Of a stretch of 64,000 nt of DNA, positions 47,626-59,585 are shown piece after piece. The number at the start of each line of letters is the position of its first letter. Positions within the stretch are counted from its first letter, which is position 1. Below the pieces are notes generated by a model that did no database searches, had not been told where the DNA came from, and saw nothing but the letters and a program-made list of their open reading frames with translations. Location of the stretch: NCBI GenBank assembly GCA_013146195.2, contig CM028379.1:63247631-63311630 (forward strand), in the 5' to 3' direction. This DNA comes from Codonopsis lanceolata. Lineage: Eukaryota; Streptophyta; Magnoliopsida; Asterales; Campanulaceae. The position numbers and the translations under genes were made by a program.

Positions 47626-49701
47626 TCTATGTTGGATAAATTATGCTCAAATAGGGTCAAATGCACTTTATAGCCTTGTAGTTGTTCATCGTTACACTTA
47701 AGACTTTGTTGTTTCATTTTTTTGCACATTAAGGTTTAAAGATGCATTTTTGTTGTAATATATGGTCAAAAGAGGGTTTTCGTTAACTTTTTGGCGGAAA
47801 TCCGTCGTGTGTCTTCAACATGTACTTTTGTGGGGTTTTTTTTTTTTTTTACTTGACATGTTCTTTAAAATTCATGTGCATACACATGACCACTTTCTAT
47901 ACAAATCACATGTCAAGTACGAAAACTATTGCACAAAAATACTAAAACCAAGTATTAAAAGACGAAAACTACCATTGCAAAAAAAAATCTAACAATTTTT
48001 AAAATTCACGTGCTTACCATTGCCATATGATATAAACATATTGTGCACATGCATATATTTGTATAGTTATAACCAACTCCAAAAATACTAATATTTGTAT
48101 AGTTATAACTAACTCCAAAAATACTAATTTATCATTTAATTATAAAACTTTTAAAACAGTGATTTGATTAGAACAAATAGAGTATTTGTTGACCAAAATC
48201 ACTATTAACCTATGGTGGAGACCTAGCGGTAGAACGGAGGCCTCTCAAAATAGGTCTTAGACTTCATCTCTTTCAAGATCTTATTAGTAAATATTTTATT
48301 TTTTCTTCAATTATTACAAAACGAAAAAATCCAAAAACCAACTTTAAAATCACCATGTCCAACACATTAAAATGAATGAAAAAGGAGTTATAGAGCGTAA
48401 ATTTACTGATTTCTAAAGTTCACATTTTTCGCTTGAATCTCGATTCGATATTCCCATGAAAACACGATTCAACATAAAAAAAAAAAACTCCACATCTTTC
48501 GTCTGACTTCTAAAGAAGGAAAGGAAATGCTAACAATTTTAATTAATATTTTTGGGTCAAAGCTCAATTCAATATTTTTGAGAAAATTAAACATGAAAGA
48601 ACAAAAGTAGCTAGGATTCTCAAGACTTAATGTAGCTTGTTAAAAAGCTACAATGGAAGTCACAATAGACAGAAAAATAACAAAAAAACAGCGGAAGACT
48701 TAATACTAAAGCACGAAATTAATCACAAAAATTTACCAAACAATCTACAAGTCTATACTTGTAGATCTAGCCTCATGGCCAAAAAGATTTCACTAAAAAG
48801 GATGAATTGTTTTACAAAAACTATGTGAAATCACAAAACAAAACACTCTCACAAGACAACAAGTCTTGGAGAGCAAAACACCCACATAAAAACATGTATA
48901 GAAAACATGGGAAGAAACAAATAGCTTCCTAAAATCAGCTAGGAAGTCAAAACAGCATAAACGCTCAATGTTGCTTCCAATGTTGCAACATTCGGAATCA
49001 CATTCGAAATCTGCACAGAATCTGAAATTCTGAATTCTGGAAATCTGAATTTGCTGCACTCTTTGTGATCTGCTCCCTCATAATTCTGTCCAAACGCCGT
49101 GTCCTAGCACCTCCTTAAATAGCGATGTGAAAACCTATGCACAAGGAACAATCCATCTTCTACAAGGAAAATGATTAGTATTATCTAATAAAATATACTA
49201 AGTCCTAAATTAACACAAACTTATCAAAAAATCCTATTTTGATCAAGAAAGGTGAAACAAGACCAAAATAGGTCATACCTATTTTACCTTTACAAAACAC
49301 GATATCTTCGGACGATTTATGGGGAAGGTAGAGACGTCCTATAAAACTGCAGTTATTATAACGAATAAAAAAAGAATAAATATATACAGTTTGTACATAA
49401 AATAAAGAAAATAGAAAAGTGCGCATTGAGTGATGATGATTGTATTGAATGGTGTAAGCAGTAAGGGACATTACATTCTATTGTAACTCTTTGTAAAGTT
49501 GTAAACATAGGGGGTCTCATCACACTAGTGTAAGAATCAAGAGGGCACTCACGAGACTTTAATACTGTTAGGTAATTTACTTGTCTGGTCTCCCACTTTC
49601 CCAATCTCCTTCCTGTTCCGTCTCCACCATTTTTATTAAGACTTCTATGTAAATCAAAGCTTGTCATCAACATTTCAAGGACTTTGCGGTGATCCTCATC
49701 T
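47626..49701. other. Region upstream of the SDR gene, possible old LTR
   Basis: At 47648-47675, GGGTCAAATGCACTTTATAGCC resembles the outer end of the MULE termini, but no partner is seen. About 48620-49214 reads on the minus strand like an LTR: TGTTAATTTAGG start, a TATTTAAGG TATA-like word, and GTATTAAGTCTTCCGCTG near the far end. No second LTR or target duplication, so this is only a suggestion. Nearest upstream DNA of the SDR (49480-49791) has no obvious TATA box. Confidence 0.3.
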
Positions 49702-49791
49702 TTGTCAGAATTCTTACTATTTCAATTCCCGAAGCTTAAATCGCTCAGTTTCAAGGATTTTCATTCATTGATTTGGTTTCCACTTTCCACG

Positions 49792-52453
49792 ATGGAAAGC
49801 TCTGCAAAGAAGGTTTTATTCACCTGCAACGGCGACGAGATTTCCAAGAACATCGCTTTCCATCTAGCCAAGCGTGGCTGCCGGTAACCTCTCCACCTTT
49901 CTCTCTTTCTCTCTCTACGTATATTTATATGTGGATTGAGGTTAAATTTGTCTAACTTTTGGGTTTATGTTTATCTTTGTAACTAGGTTGGTTTTGGTTG
50001 GAAATGAGAGTCAATTGAGGAGTATTGCTGATTCAATTATGGAAAACCTCAAGGGCGTCAATATTGAGGTGGTCGGGTTGAATATGGAAGAGGAGAGTGA
50101 GGCGGTTTTCGACGAAGCTGTGGGCAAGGCGTGGAATGTTTTGGGGAAGTTGGACGCTTTAGTTCATTGTTATTCTTACGAAGGTACCCCTCCCTACAGG
50201 CTACACCCCCATTTGAAAAATCAAACTTTGAACAAAGTTACCTTTCAAATCATTGCAATTACAGTGTGGTTTTTTGGATCAATTTAATTTTGGGATTGCT
50301 TAGGTTTCCTTTAATGGAAGTAGGTGTAGAAACTGATAAAAGTTTAGAAATAATGGCATAGCCTTTCCATTGATTTAATCACATATTTATAACAGGGAGA
50401 TATATAATTAGGGTTACACTTGGAGTAGGGAACAAGAAACCTATACAAAGGGTTACACTTGGAGTAGGGAACAAGAAACCTATACAAAAAAGGAAGCATA
50501 ATAAGGAAAGAACTCTAGGATCCTTGTAGAGTTATGCCATTATTCCTAAACTTTTATCAGTTTCTACAGTAGGTGCATTTGAAACACCCACGACGTATTG
50601 GTGTTAATTCTAATTTTCATTACGGGAAATCTTAACAATTTTGTGCTAATATTATTGATTCAAGTGTAACATTAATGTCAAGGTGGCCTAGATTATCCCA
50701 TCCCCAGATCCCCATTGTGTGGGAGCTTTCGGCTCTGGGTACGCCCTTACTTCGTACATTCAAGAAGAGATGGCACTAGTGGCACTACATTAATGCCTTT
50801 CAGTAATTTGACAAGTAATCCAGAAAGACACAGGATCATTTTGGTATATAACTTGGTTAATATGTTGTTGATTCTTAGCTCGCACAAGTGCTGCAGCAGG
50901 CGATGATACTTGTACTAGAATTTTCAACTGGACTAACTGGACTTCATAATTTTATGCCTTGTGCCTCACGCTGAGTGCTATCGTGGATTAATAATGTTCC
51001 TTTGTTATAATTTTCAACTAGATTCTATGATAATTAAGCTAGCCCATCATTTGTTTTCAATGAAACAGGAAAGATGCAAGACCCTCTCCAGTTGTCTGAA
51101 GCCGAATTGAAAAAGATAGTAAGGATAAATTTTATGGCTGCATGGTTCTTGTTGAAAGCTGTTAGCATTAGAATGCGGGATCAGAAAACAGGAGGATCCA
51201 TTGTCTTTATGACGACAATTAATGGTGGTGAAAGAGGTATATATCCAGGAGCTGCTGCATATGGTGCGATTTCGGCTGGAGTACATCAGTTAGCTAGGGT
51301 AAGTGAACTTGAAGCTTCTTTCTTTTAAATTTCTGCATTTCCAGTCTTTGCAAAAGTTTGGTTGCAATAGATGCATCCCCATAAAAGGTATTCTGTATTT
51401 TGCATCCTGTAGGTCTGCTTGTTTAGCCTTTTCGGAAATGCTTTTTGGCTTAATGTTTTGACAGAACATATCTTTCTATGGTTATTTTGATTGTTATAAT
51501 GTTGACATAAGATGTCATAACGTGATGCTCAAGCATGCTTTAATATTTTGTTTAATTTTGAAAGGTGAAATTTATAAGCTTGAATTTCTAATATGAAAAC
51601 CGACAACTATTTTGAAAAATGCTAAATGATCAGGACCTGAAGGTCTTTGCCTGACCTCCCTTGCCATCTCTCCCACCCATGAGTGCCCTTGCCATCTATC
51701 TATAAGACTATCTTTCGGACATAGTCTTATAGATAGAAGATTCCATACTCGTAGTAATACACACATGCTTGTCTTTTATAAAAATTACAATAATGAAACT
51801 CAAGGATCATATTAACCAGAGCACGTTAATCCTGTTTTGCTTATGATACAATATGTGGGTAATGGCTTGGGTTGTTAGTTGTAATGTTCACCACATTATT
51901 TGACCATTATTCCAAGCAACTTATGTTTCTATGTGGACTAGTCGTGAATTTCATAAGATAGAACTTATTAACAAAATAACAACTGTAACATATGAGAGTA
52001 GTGGTTATGAGTTAAAGCAAACATTGTTGTCCATCTTTGTACATTGGCATTGTTAGAGCTGTTTTAAGTACTGGCACCACGTTTGTGCTACTTGGTATGT
52101 TTGGCATTGTACTTTCTAGTTATTTCTTTCAGCAAGTTTTCAGAATAAATATAATGTCTGTTTGCCTTTGCCAGACAGCTGCAATGGAGGTTGGGAAACA
52201 CCAGATCAGGGTTAATGCGATTGCTCGTGGTGTGCACATTGATGATGAGTATCCAACATGGGTGGGGAAGGATAGGGCACAGAAGTTGGTTAAGGAAGCA
52301 GCGCCAATGGGCAGGTGGCTTGATGTCAAAGATGATCTGTACTCCTCTGTGATCTATTTAATCAGCGATGGTGCACGCTACATGACTGGGACCACCGTAT
52401 ACGTCGATGGGGCCCAGTCCGTGGTGAGGCCTCGCATGAAATCTTATATGTGA
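49792..52453 (+). CDS. Divergent short-chain dehydrogenase/reductase (SDR), four exons
   Basis: Exons 49792-49883, 49987-50183, 51069-51298 and 52175-52453 join in frame (798 nt, 265 residues) with GT-AG introns. The fold is classical SDR: N-terminal Rossmann part, INF with Asn117, GGSIVFMTT (139-147), Tyr161 in AAYGAIS, then IRVNAIARG and a C-terminal DGAxYMTGTTVYVDGA-type block. Several hallmark residues are changed: the TGxxxGxG cofactor loop reads TCNGDEISKNIA (11-22), NNAG reads HCYS, the catalytic Ser is Thr (146) and the catalytic Lys at Tyr+4 is Ser (165). Known SDRs need Lys for proton relay, so activity is doubtful; the frame is nevertheless intact. A start 30 codons upstream (49702) is possible, but MESSAKK aligns with the usual N-terminus. 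Substrate unknown. Intron 2 carries a 242-bp insertion. Confidence 0.88.
50326..50567. mobile_element. 242-bp inverted-terminus insertion in SDR intron 2
   Basis: Begins GTAGAAACTGATAAAAG and ends with its inverse; the ends mirror each other for about 35 bp with one mismatch. AGTAGGT flanks both sides (50319-50325, 50568-50574). Read as TGTAGAAA...TTTCTACA with GTAGG duplications it would be a small solo LTR; read with 7-8-bp duplications it is a MITE. The interior has a 39-bp direct duplication (GGGTTACACTTGGAGTAGGG) at 50411-50486. Confidence 0.7.
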
Positions 52454-53081
52454 TCTCGAGTTGGAAGTATTCTGGAGTTCGATTAGAATCATGGGAAAGA
52501 GGATGACTACCTCATTGTCATAATTTTTCATAAGATTGTCCTTGTTTGTTAAAATAACTGAAGTGGGGTTGTACTGACAGTGACTCTAGTTGCTGCAACA
52601 TTGCTAGCATTTTGTGCCACTGCATAACATTATGTAGAGTGTTGGAATTTTTGTATAGAACAAAGAGAGACACCGAACATGCCTGCTCTCACTACTGTAT
52701 TATTAATGTTTGCATAAAACAATACGACATTACCACTATCTTGCAGTCTCCCAATTTTTGTGCATTCCTATGATACAGGTGTATGAAGATTGGATTAATG
52801 TATGTTCCATGTTTTGTTAGGGATGGTTGATCGGAATATGAACTTGTAATGAGGAGAGAAAAAAAACAAATGGGATTAAAAATAATTATCACCTCCGCCC
52901 ATGTGGTGAATAATACTTGAAATTAAACATTGTACTGATGACTGTGAAGCGATATATAGGACTGATGCATTTACATTTTGGTTTCAATAAAACAATGTTA
53001 CATGGGAACGGTACATTTTGTTTTAGTAGAGTAATGATCCGAGGGATGCTCTGTATACATGGCATGTTATGATGAGTAGGT
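52454..53081. other. 3' flank of the SDR gene
   Basis: Presumably 3' UTR then spacer. No repeat boundary until the Copia-3 LTR. Confidence 0.5.
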
Positions 53082-53505
53082 TGTAATTTATTAATCTTAA
53101 CTCCTAGATCTTGAATTCAATGACGATAATCACAATGACATACAAAATACTCTCAGTTAAAATACTTGATGAAGACATATTGCTTCTAGTAATTTGACAT
53201 TGATCCGAAATCCTGCAGTATAGAGAGGCAGATGCGGAATATGGTTTCTCCCTTTTGGCCTAAAAAAACCCTAATGAGTTGATTTAACGAATATGATGGA
53301 TATTACATCTCTTTTATAGGCAAAATGAGGACCAACTTCCTATTAGGGTTTTAATCTCAATCGTCCATCAAGGTATAGTTTATTTAGGAAACTTACTCTT
53401 TTTACAAACCAAAGTTTATTGTAATTTAATAATTCCAAATCAACCGTGATTCTCACTTATTGACCATATATATATTTTCTTAACCTGCAAGAAATATATC
53501 TTACA
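53082..53505 (-). repeat. 3' LTR of Copia-3
   Basis: 424 bp, close to 57677-58104. Differences are small substitutions and indels. Confidence 0.88.
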
Positions 53506-54028
53506 GTCTCCCACTTGGTCAAAGAATTAATCTTTTAATGGTTAATCTTGAAAACATAAGGCGTGCATAATTACTAAATTAATAACTTGATGGTTAGCAT
53601 AATACATTCGCAAAACAAGCTATCCATGAGAGTCATAGCGGTTCCACATTATCAGGTTTTCAACATGGTTCCTTCCATGTACTACAACATAAATAACTTA
53701 GTTTACTAGGTCTTTTAAACAAGAGTATAAGGGTTCAATAATGCTCTTTCTTCAAGAACTATTTATGTTATCAATTATCCATTCACATAAAGTATACAAA
53801 ATATGGAAACAGATATGAAATTCAGAATGTCATAAATAAGAGCTCAATAGAAGTTCAATGTATAAGCATAGCAAACGATAAATTAATAATCAGTCACTCT
53901 CTCTAGACCCATACTTAAAGTATGTTCATGAAAAATCTTAGGAGGTAAGCCCTTCGTAAGTGCATCTGCAACCATAAGTGTTGTGCTTATATGCTCAATG
54001 AACAACTGTTTCTTCTGAATTGCTTGCT
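53506..54028 (-). other. Non-coding interval between RNase H and the 3' LTR of Copia-3
   Basis: Begins with the polypurine tract complement; no open frame. Confidence 0.6.
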
Positions 54029-54813
54029 TCACGCCTTCACCGATAGATACTTAAGGTCCATGTGTTTTGTCTCTTTAGAGTATCTATCATGCTTAGAGAA
54101 AAATACTGCTGCAGCATTATCACAATAGAGTTTCAACGGTTCAGAGACAAAATTCAAGTCTCTAAATCTTGAGATGAAATTTCGCAGCCATAAGCAATGA
54201 TTTGTAGCTTCAAAGCAAGCTACAAATTCATCTTCCATCGTGGAATTAGAAATAATAGACTCCTTTGCACTTTTCCATGAGATTGCTCCTCCAGCTAGTA
54301 GAAAAACATAACCAAAAGTGCTTTTTAAAGTGTCTTTATATCCAGCATAATCGGAATCTGAATAGCCAACCAACTCTATTTGATCTGACTTCTTGAATGT
54401 AAGACAATAATCTTTCGTACCATGTAAGTATCTCAAAACTTTCTTTCCAGCTCTCCAATGATCATGCCATCATCAATGAATTTGACATTACCAGTTTCCA
54501 CAATTCGCAGCTTACTGTTAGGACAATAAATTATATACCCTTTGGATTTTTCAGGAAAACCTATGAAATAACCACATATGGTTTTCAAATCCAATTTGTT
54601 TGCTTGAGGATTATATATCTTCGCTTCAACTGGAGGACCCCAAACTTGCAGGTGTTTTAAACTAGGTTTCCAGCCTTTCCACAGCTCAAAAAGGGTCTTT
54701 GGAACTGCTTTATTGGGAACCCTATTTAAAATATATACGGCCATACGAAGAGCATATGTCCACAACGTAATGGGCAATTTAACATGACTCATCATGCTTC
54801 TAACCATTTCCAA
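54029..54813 (-). pseudogene. Copia-3 integrase C-terminus joined to RNase H by an internal deletion
   Basis: 54433-54813 has LPITLWTYALRMAVYILNRV, PKTLFELWKGWKPSLKHLQV and ends VKFIDDGMIIGELERK. 54029-54436 starts MRYLHGTKDYCLTF and continues with GYSDSDYAGYKDT, YVFLLAGGAISWKSAKE, the STMEDEF active-site block and YCDNAAAVFFSKH, i.e. RNase H. All RT motifs (about 250 residues, including YVDD) are missing at the junction near 54430-54470. Confidence 0.88.
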
Positions 54814-55403
54814 AACGTGCGATTTCGCCTTTCAGCTACACCATTCTGTCATGGAGAATCTGACATTGTGTATTGAGCTACAATTCCAAGTTGTTCGAGG
54901 AATCTGGCAAAAGGTCCAGGATGTTGTCCTATTTCATCATACCTGCCATAAAATTCTCCACCTCTATCAGACCTCATGATTTTCACTTTTCTCTCCAATT
55001 GCCTCTCAATCTCAGTTATGAATATTTGTACAAAATTCACAAATTGAGATTTGTTATGCAATAGATAGAGATAACAATAACGTGAATAATCATCTATAAA
55101 GATGATGAAGTATGTTTCTCCCCCAAACGTTGGAACATCAAAAAGTCCACAAATGTCTGTATGTATTATTTCAAGAAGTTGAGAACTTCTTGTGGCTCAT
55201 TTCTTTGTGTGTTTTGTTGTTTTGTCTTTAATACAATCCACACAACTTTGATAATTAGTAAAATCTAGGTTCGGTAAAACCCCATCTTTTATTAATCTTT
55301 GAAGTTGTTCACGTGATATATGTCCCAATTTCTGATGCCACAAGAGTGAAGAGTCTTTTTTTATTATATGATGTACAGTTCCTTCATTATGATGCAGAGT
55401 CAA
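54814..55403 (-). pseudogene. Copia-3 integrase N-terminal and core part
   Basis: 55197-55403 has LLWHQKLGHISREQLQRL and CVDCIKDKTTK (HHCC). 54849-55061 has IMRSDRGGEFYGRYDE with the second catalytic Asp. The Glu motif reads SP-stop-QNGVAERRNRTF just past 54849. Confidence 0.85.
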
Positions 55404-55409
55404 TTGGGT

Positions 55410-55868
55410 TTAAGGTAAGGATGAAGAAAACAAAGTAAATTTGTAAAAACCATCCACAAGAATTCCAAAACCAAATTTAATAGAATCTTTATATAAATTG
55501 AAACTTCCAGTACCCAAATCAAACATATATCCTTGTAAATCAAGTTTTGAAACTGAAACTAAGTTGTGAGAAATAGATGGAACATAAAGAGTTTGAAATA
55601 AATCTAAATAATGTTCTTTTGCAAGAACAAGGCGATACGTTCCAATAGCTTCGACAGGAGCTTTATTGCCGTTTCCCACAAATAAAAAGTTTTCAGTTGG
55701 GTTTATGATTTGGGTTGTAAGGTATCCCTGCATCGAATTTGAAACATGAACATTAGCACCTGTATCCAACCACCATGAATTTAAAGGCACATTAGAGAAG
55801 TTACATTCTAAAAAACTTACGAATCCCAAAGGATTACCTTTACTTTTACCAATTACAACGTTTCTCAC
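55410..55868 (-). pseudogene. Copia-3 protease region
   Basis: SWWLDTGANVHVSNSMQGYL carries the aspartic protease DTG, followed by LVLAKEHYLDLFQTLYVPSI and ISHNLVSVSKLD, typical of Copia protease. Confidence 0.87.
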
Positions 55869-56736
55869 AATCTTTCTGGAAATGTCCAGATTTTTTGCAG
55901 AAACAACAAACTTCTTCTTTCTTTGCCTTGACTTGAGAGGGTTGGACGTTATTATTCATTTTGGGTGGTGCTCTTTTCTGGCCTTTTCCAGCCTTTTTCC
56001 CAAACTTATGATTCGCTCCTTGAATTGTGAGATGTGCAACATTAACACCTTGTTGAGTTAGCCTTGCTTCCTCTTGAACTAGCATGTTAGATAGTTCATT
56101 CACTGTCCACTTTTCCTTAATGGAATTATAGTTCACTTGAAAAGGGGCATACTGTGGAGGAAGAGAATTTAGGATAAACTGGACAAGAAAATTCTCATCC
56201 ACTTTCATTCCTAAATTCTGAAGCTTAGCTGCAAGATTTTGCATCTCAATAATATGATTGTGCATTGACTGTGCACCATCAAACTTCATAGTAGTGAGTT
56301 CTAACATTAATTTCCCTGCAAGGGATTTATCTGCAGTCTTAAAGCGTTCTGCAATGGATTCCATGAATTCCCTAGCCACTTTCGTTTCAGGAAGAGAGGT
56401 CTTGATGTTTGCAGCAATCGTCATTCGCATGAATATAAGGCTCAATCTGTTACTCTTCTCCCACAGTTTATGGAGATCCTTATCCTCTTTGGAACTTTAT
56501 GCGGTTAATACATAAGGTTTTTCAGTTTGGAGTGCAAGATCGAGATCAAGAACACCCAAAGTAAATTCAATGTTCTCACGCCATTTTGAGAAGTTGGTAC
56601 CATTGAGAGAGGGTACAGATGAAGCATGCGAGTGCAAATTAACGGGAACAAGAGCTGAAATATAATAGAGATATACACGAATTAGAAATTGTCTAAATGT
56701 ACATAAAGAAGATTCTCCTGTGGGTAGAACTTCCAC
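55846..56736 (-). pseudogene. Copia-3 gag
   Basis: 56497-56736 has NGTNFSKWRENIEFTLGVLD. 55846-56445 has LAGKLMLELTTMKFDGAQSM, VQFILNSLPPQYAPFQVNYN and the CCHC knuckle CCFCKKSGHFQKDC. A stop near 56490 separates the two parts. Confidence 0.87.
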
Positions 56737-57676
56737 TAAATTAATTATGAGTCATAATTCCAAATTAATCAAGTGTACAAGAACAAGATAAATATATGTT
56801 GATATTTTTCTTTTCTCTAGCACATTAATTTTAATGTTGTTCAAACATGTGGATCAGAATCACACGTGTGTGATTACCGTTCTAATATGTATGTACAACA
56901 TAGAAAACTCATCAATAAACATTAACATTAAATAACATCAATTTAATTATCAATTATCACTGTGATGATAATTAGACATTATACATATCAAAACGGTTAG
57001 TGCAAAAAAAACATAATTAATTTTTCTTAAAATAATATAAATTCATAAAATTTCGAAGAAAAATTTTGAAGGCCAAAATATGATCGAATTGTAAACAACT
57101 TTATTGCCAATTCCATATTTCAAATTCTCAATCCAACATAGAAGCCATCATTATTTACTATTACTAAACTCATTATTAGTATTATTTAAATAGTAAGCAA
57201 AAACAATCTATGCAGGTGCTGCTGATGAATCAAAGAGAGAAAAAAATTGTTTAATCTATTATTCATATAATATATTTTCACATCTCGGTTTGGTTAAAAC
57301 CGTCAATCCATTAGACTACTGCTACTTTACCAATATTATTTCAACTTTAAAAACAGAAACACAAATTCATTCCTTGATCAAATAAGGCAATAAAATAATA
57401 AACATGTACTGCCTTGACATTACTTTATGCATGAATTATTTAGTAGTAAAATTAATTCATTCCTAATTGTTTAAAGCATTTTATATCAAGTCCTTTGTTA
57501 AACCAACTTATGACTTAAAACTAAGCAATTCTGATGGTGGAATAGTGGCGGCCGACATGAATAATGTTAAGAGTCAAAACTGATATAAATGTGGGCATGG
57601 GTTCGTTGATCAATAATAATATTGCATGTGTGGTTAACGGATAATCACGAGTTCTTAAACATGCTCTGATACCAAC
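56737..57676 (-). other. Leader of Copia-3
   Basis: AT-rich untranslated region ending at the primer-binding site. Confidence 0.6.
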
Positions 57677-58104
57677 TGTAATTTAGTAATCTTAAGCCCT
57701 AGATCTTGAACTCAATGATAATCACAATGACATACAAAATACTCTTAATTAAAATACCTGATGAAGACATATTAGTTCTAGTAATTTGCCCTTGATTCGA
57801 AATCTGCAGTAAAGAGAGGCAGAGGCAGAATATTGTTTCTCCCTTTTGGCCTAAAAAACCATAATGAGTTGATTTAGCGTAATAGATGAATATGATGGGT
57901 ATTACATCTCTTTTATAGGCAAAGGAATGACCAAATTCCTATTAGGGTTTTAATCTCAACCGTCCATCAAGGTAGAGTTTATTTAGGAAACTTACCTTTT
58001 TTACAAAACAAAATTTATTGTAATTTAGTAATTCTAAATCAACCGTGATTCTCACTTATTGACCATATATAGATTTTCTTAACCTGCAAGAAATATATCT
58101 TACA
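57677..58104 (-). repeat. 5' LTR of Copia-3
   Basis: 428 bp, close to 53082-53505. Confidence 0.88.
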
Positions 58105-58122
58105 TACGTCTCGTGTGATTCT

Positions 58123-59082
58123 TGTTGGAAATAGCAATTTCAGTCAATAACAATATACATCTCAAACATGAATTGCATGTCAATAACATAAAAAATTAAA
58201 GAATAGTTAGTAGATTTATCAGATCGAGTCGTCTGTAAACAGACTTGTCGTAGATAAAATCTTGCACCTTACTCGTGCGATTTCGGGTACCAACAATTTC
58301 CTCCGTGGATAAAACGATCACAGAACACATATCTAATCCGCACACAAGATTATATTCACTTCAACTGGTATCTCATTAAGCTAGATTTTGCTCGTTTCGT
58401 CACATGGATTAGCAAATAAGAACAGAGCAACGGGCGGAGAGATAAAAAATGATAGCACAGCGGTATGGTTATATAACATGCTGCCGCTACCCTTTTTACC
58501 TTTTCTAAAAAACCCTTATTAAAAGCCAAGCAAGAGAAAAGGAAAACCTCAAAAAACTAATGATTATTCATAAAGTGTAATCATTAGTTCTTTACGTTTA
58601 CTTTTCATTATGGCCTCTGTTAAACTTATGGTTGCTGAACAAGACTTCTAAGTTTAGGAATTGACACTCAGTCTCAATTCACTAATACTAAGATTAACCT
58701 CGTTAGGATTTGTTAGATCACAAAGTAGCTCATTAGAAACTTTCAAAGACTTTAGTATAAAAGATAAGAGTTCAAATAAGCTTAATTGTTTACTACCTTA
58801 TTTATTTTGAACACTAAGTTCACAAACCGTGTAGTTAAATAATACATAACTTCATCTCTCTTACTCCTATTGGAAAAACCATAATTACTACAAGTATCAA
58901 ATACTTAAAGTAATATACTTCCCAATTAATACGTCTTTGAACAATTGATTTTAACCACTAAATTACAACTTTGAATTTCATAGTTTATGACTCATTAAAC
59001 ATTAGTCAACCCACACATGACCTCCCAAAGGAAACCAACCAAGTTGGCTAAAACCATATTCATAAACTAAGAATTTCTAACA
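58123..59082 (-). repeat. 960-bp LTR of an unrelated Copia-type element
   Basis: TGTTGGAAAT at the left and ATTTCTAACA at the right are inverted LTR termini. Directly after it ATCCCCCGT is the complement of a polypurine tract, so this is a 3' LTR of a minus-strand element. It is unlike the 185-bp LTR of Copia-4. Confidence 0.65.
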
Positions 59083-59585
59083 ATCCCCCGTAAATCCATT
59101 GTGAAAAGACAAACAACTCCATACATGTTGTGTTTTTCAGTAACGGTACCTTCCGGTTTGAACCACGACCTAAGCTATTCAACGCATACCCCCACAGGAA
59201 CAAGTGAACGGGTGTCTTAAACTTGAAGCCTTGGTGTGATGGTTTTTGTTGGTAGCGACACAACATAGGCTATTATAACAATTTATAGGGGTGACGTGTT
59301 ATGACCCTGCGTCCTGATCCACTCTCATGAATGTATTCAAGAAACAACCCACATTCCTCTAGTTGCGGCCAAACAACAACATTCACCTAGTTGGGCGTCA
59401 CAAAGATGCACTGCTAACATCTCGTCTAAAAGGCATGACCCCATTCAAAGTCTAAAACTTTTACTATATCAGCAGTAACTAACATCTACCAGGTTTATCA
59501 AGGAATAGAAACAAACACTTATGTGTCACTTTATATTTCAGATGCTCAATCCACACTACAGTTTGTTAATACCAGTAGCCTAAGG
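59083..59585 (-). mobile_element. 3' internal remnant of the long-LTR element
   Basis: Non-coding sequence between the polypurine tract and the point where Copia-4 RT sequence begins. Only degenerate frames. The junction near 59585 joins two different retroelements. Confidence 0.5.

Larger units (their letters stand above)
53082..58104 (-). mobile_element. Copia-3: Ty1/copia element lacking reverse transcriptase
   Basis: LTRs at 53082-53505 and 57677-58104 both run TGTAATTTA to ATCTTACA. The primer site TGGTATCAGAGC (minus strand, 57663-57674) lies two bases from the 5' LTR. A GTGGGAGAC polypurine tract abuts the 3' LTR. Flanks TAGGT and TACGT match at 4 of 5. Domains: gag, protease, integrase, then RNase H directly; RT is absent. 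The gag part has a stop, and integrase contains a TGA in the SPxQNGVAERR motif. Confidence 0.9.

Noticed and set aside
48620..49214. Possible minus-strand LTR
   Set aside because: Promoter-like words and a TGTTAATT end are present, but there is no second LTR and no duplication; kept only as a remark in the spacer entry.
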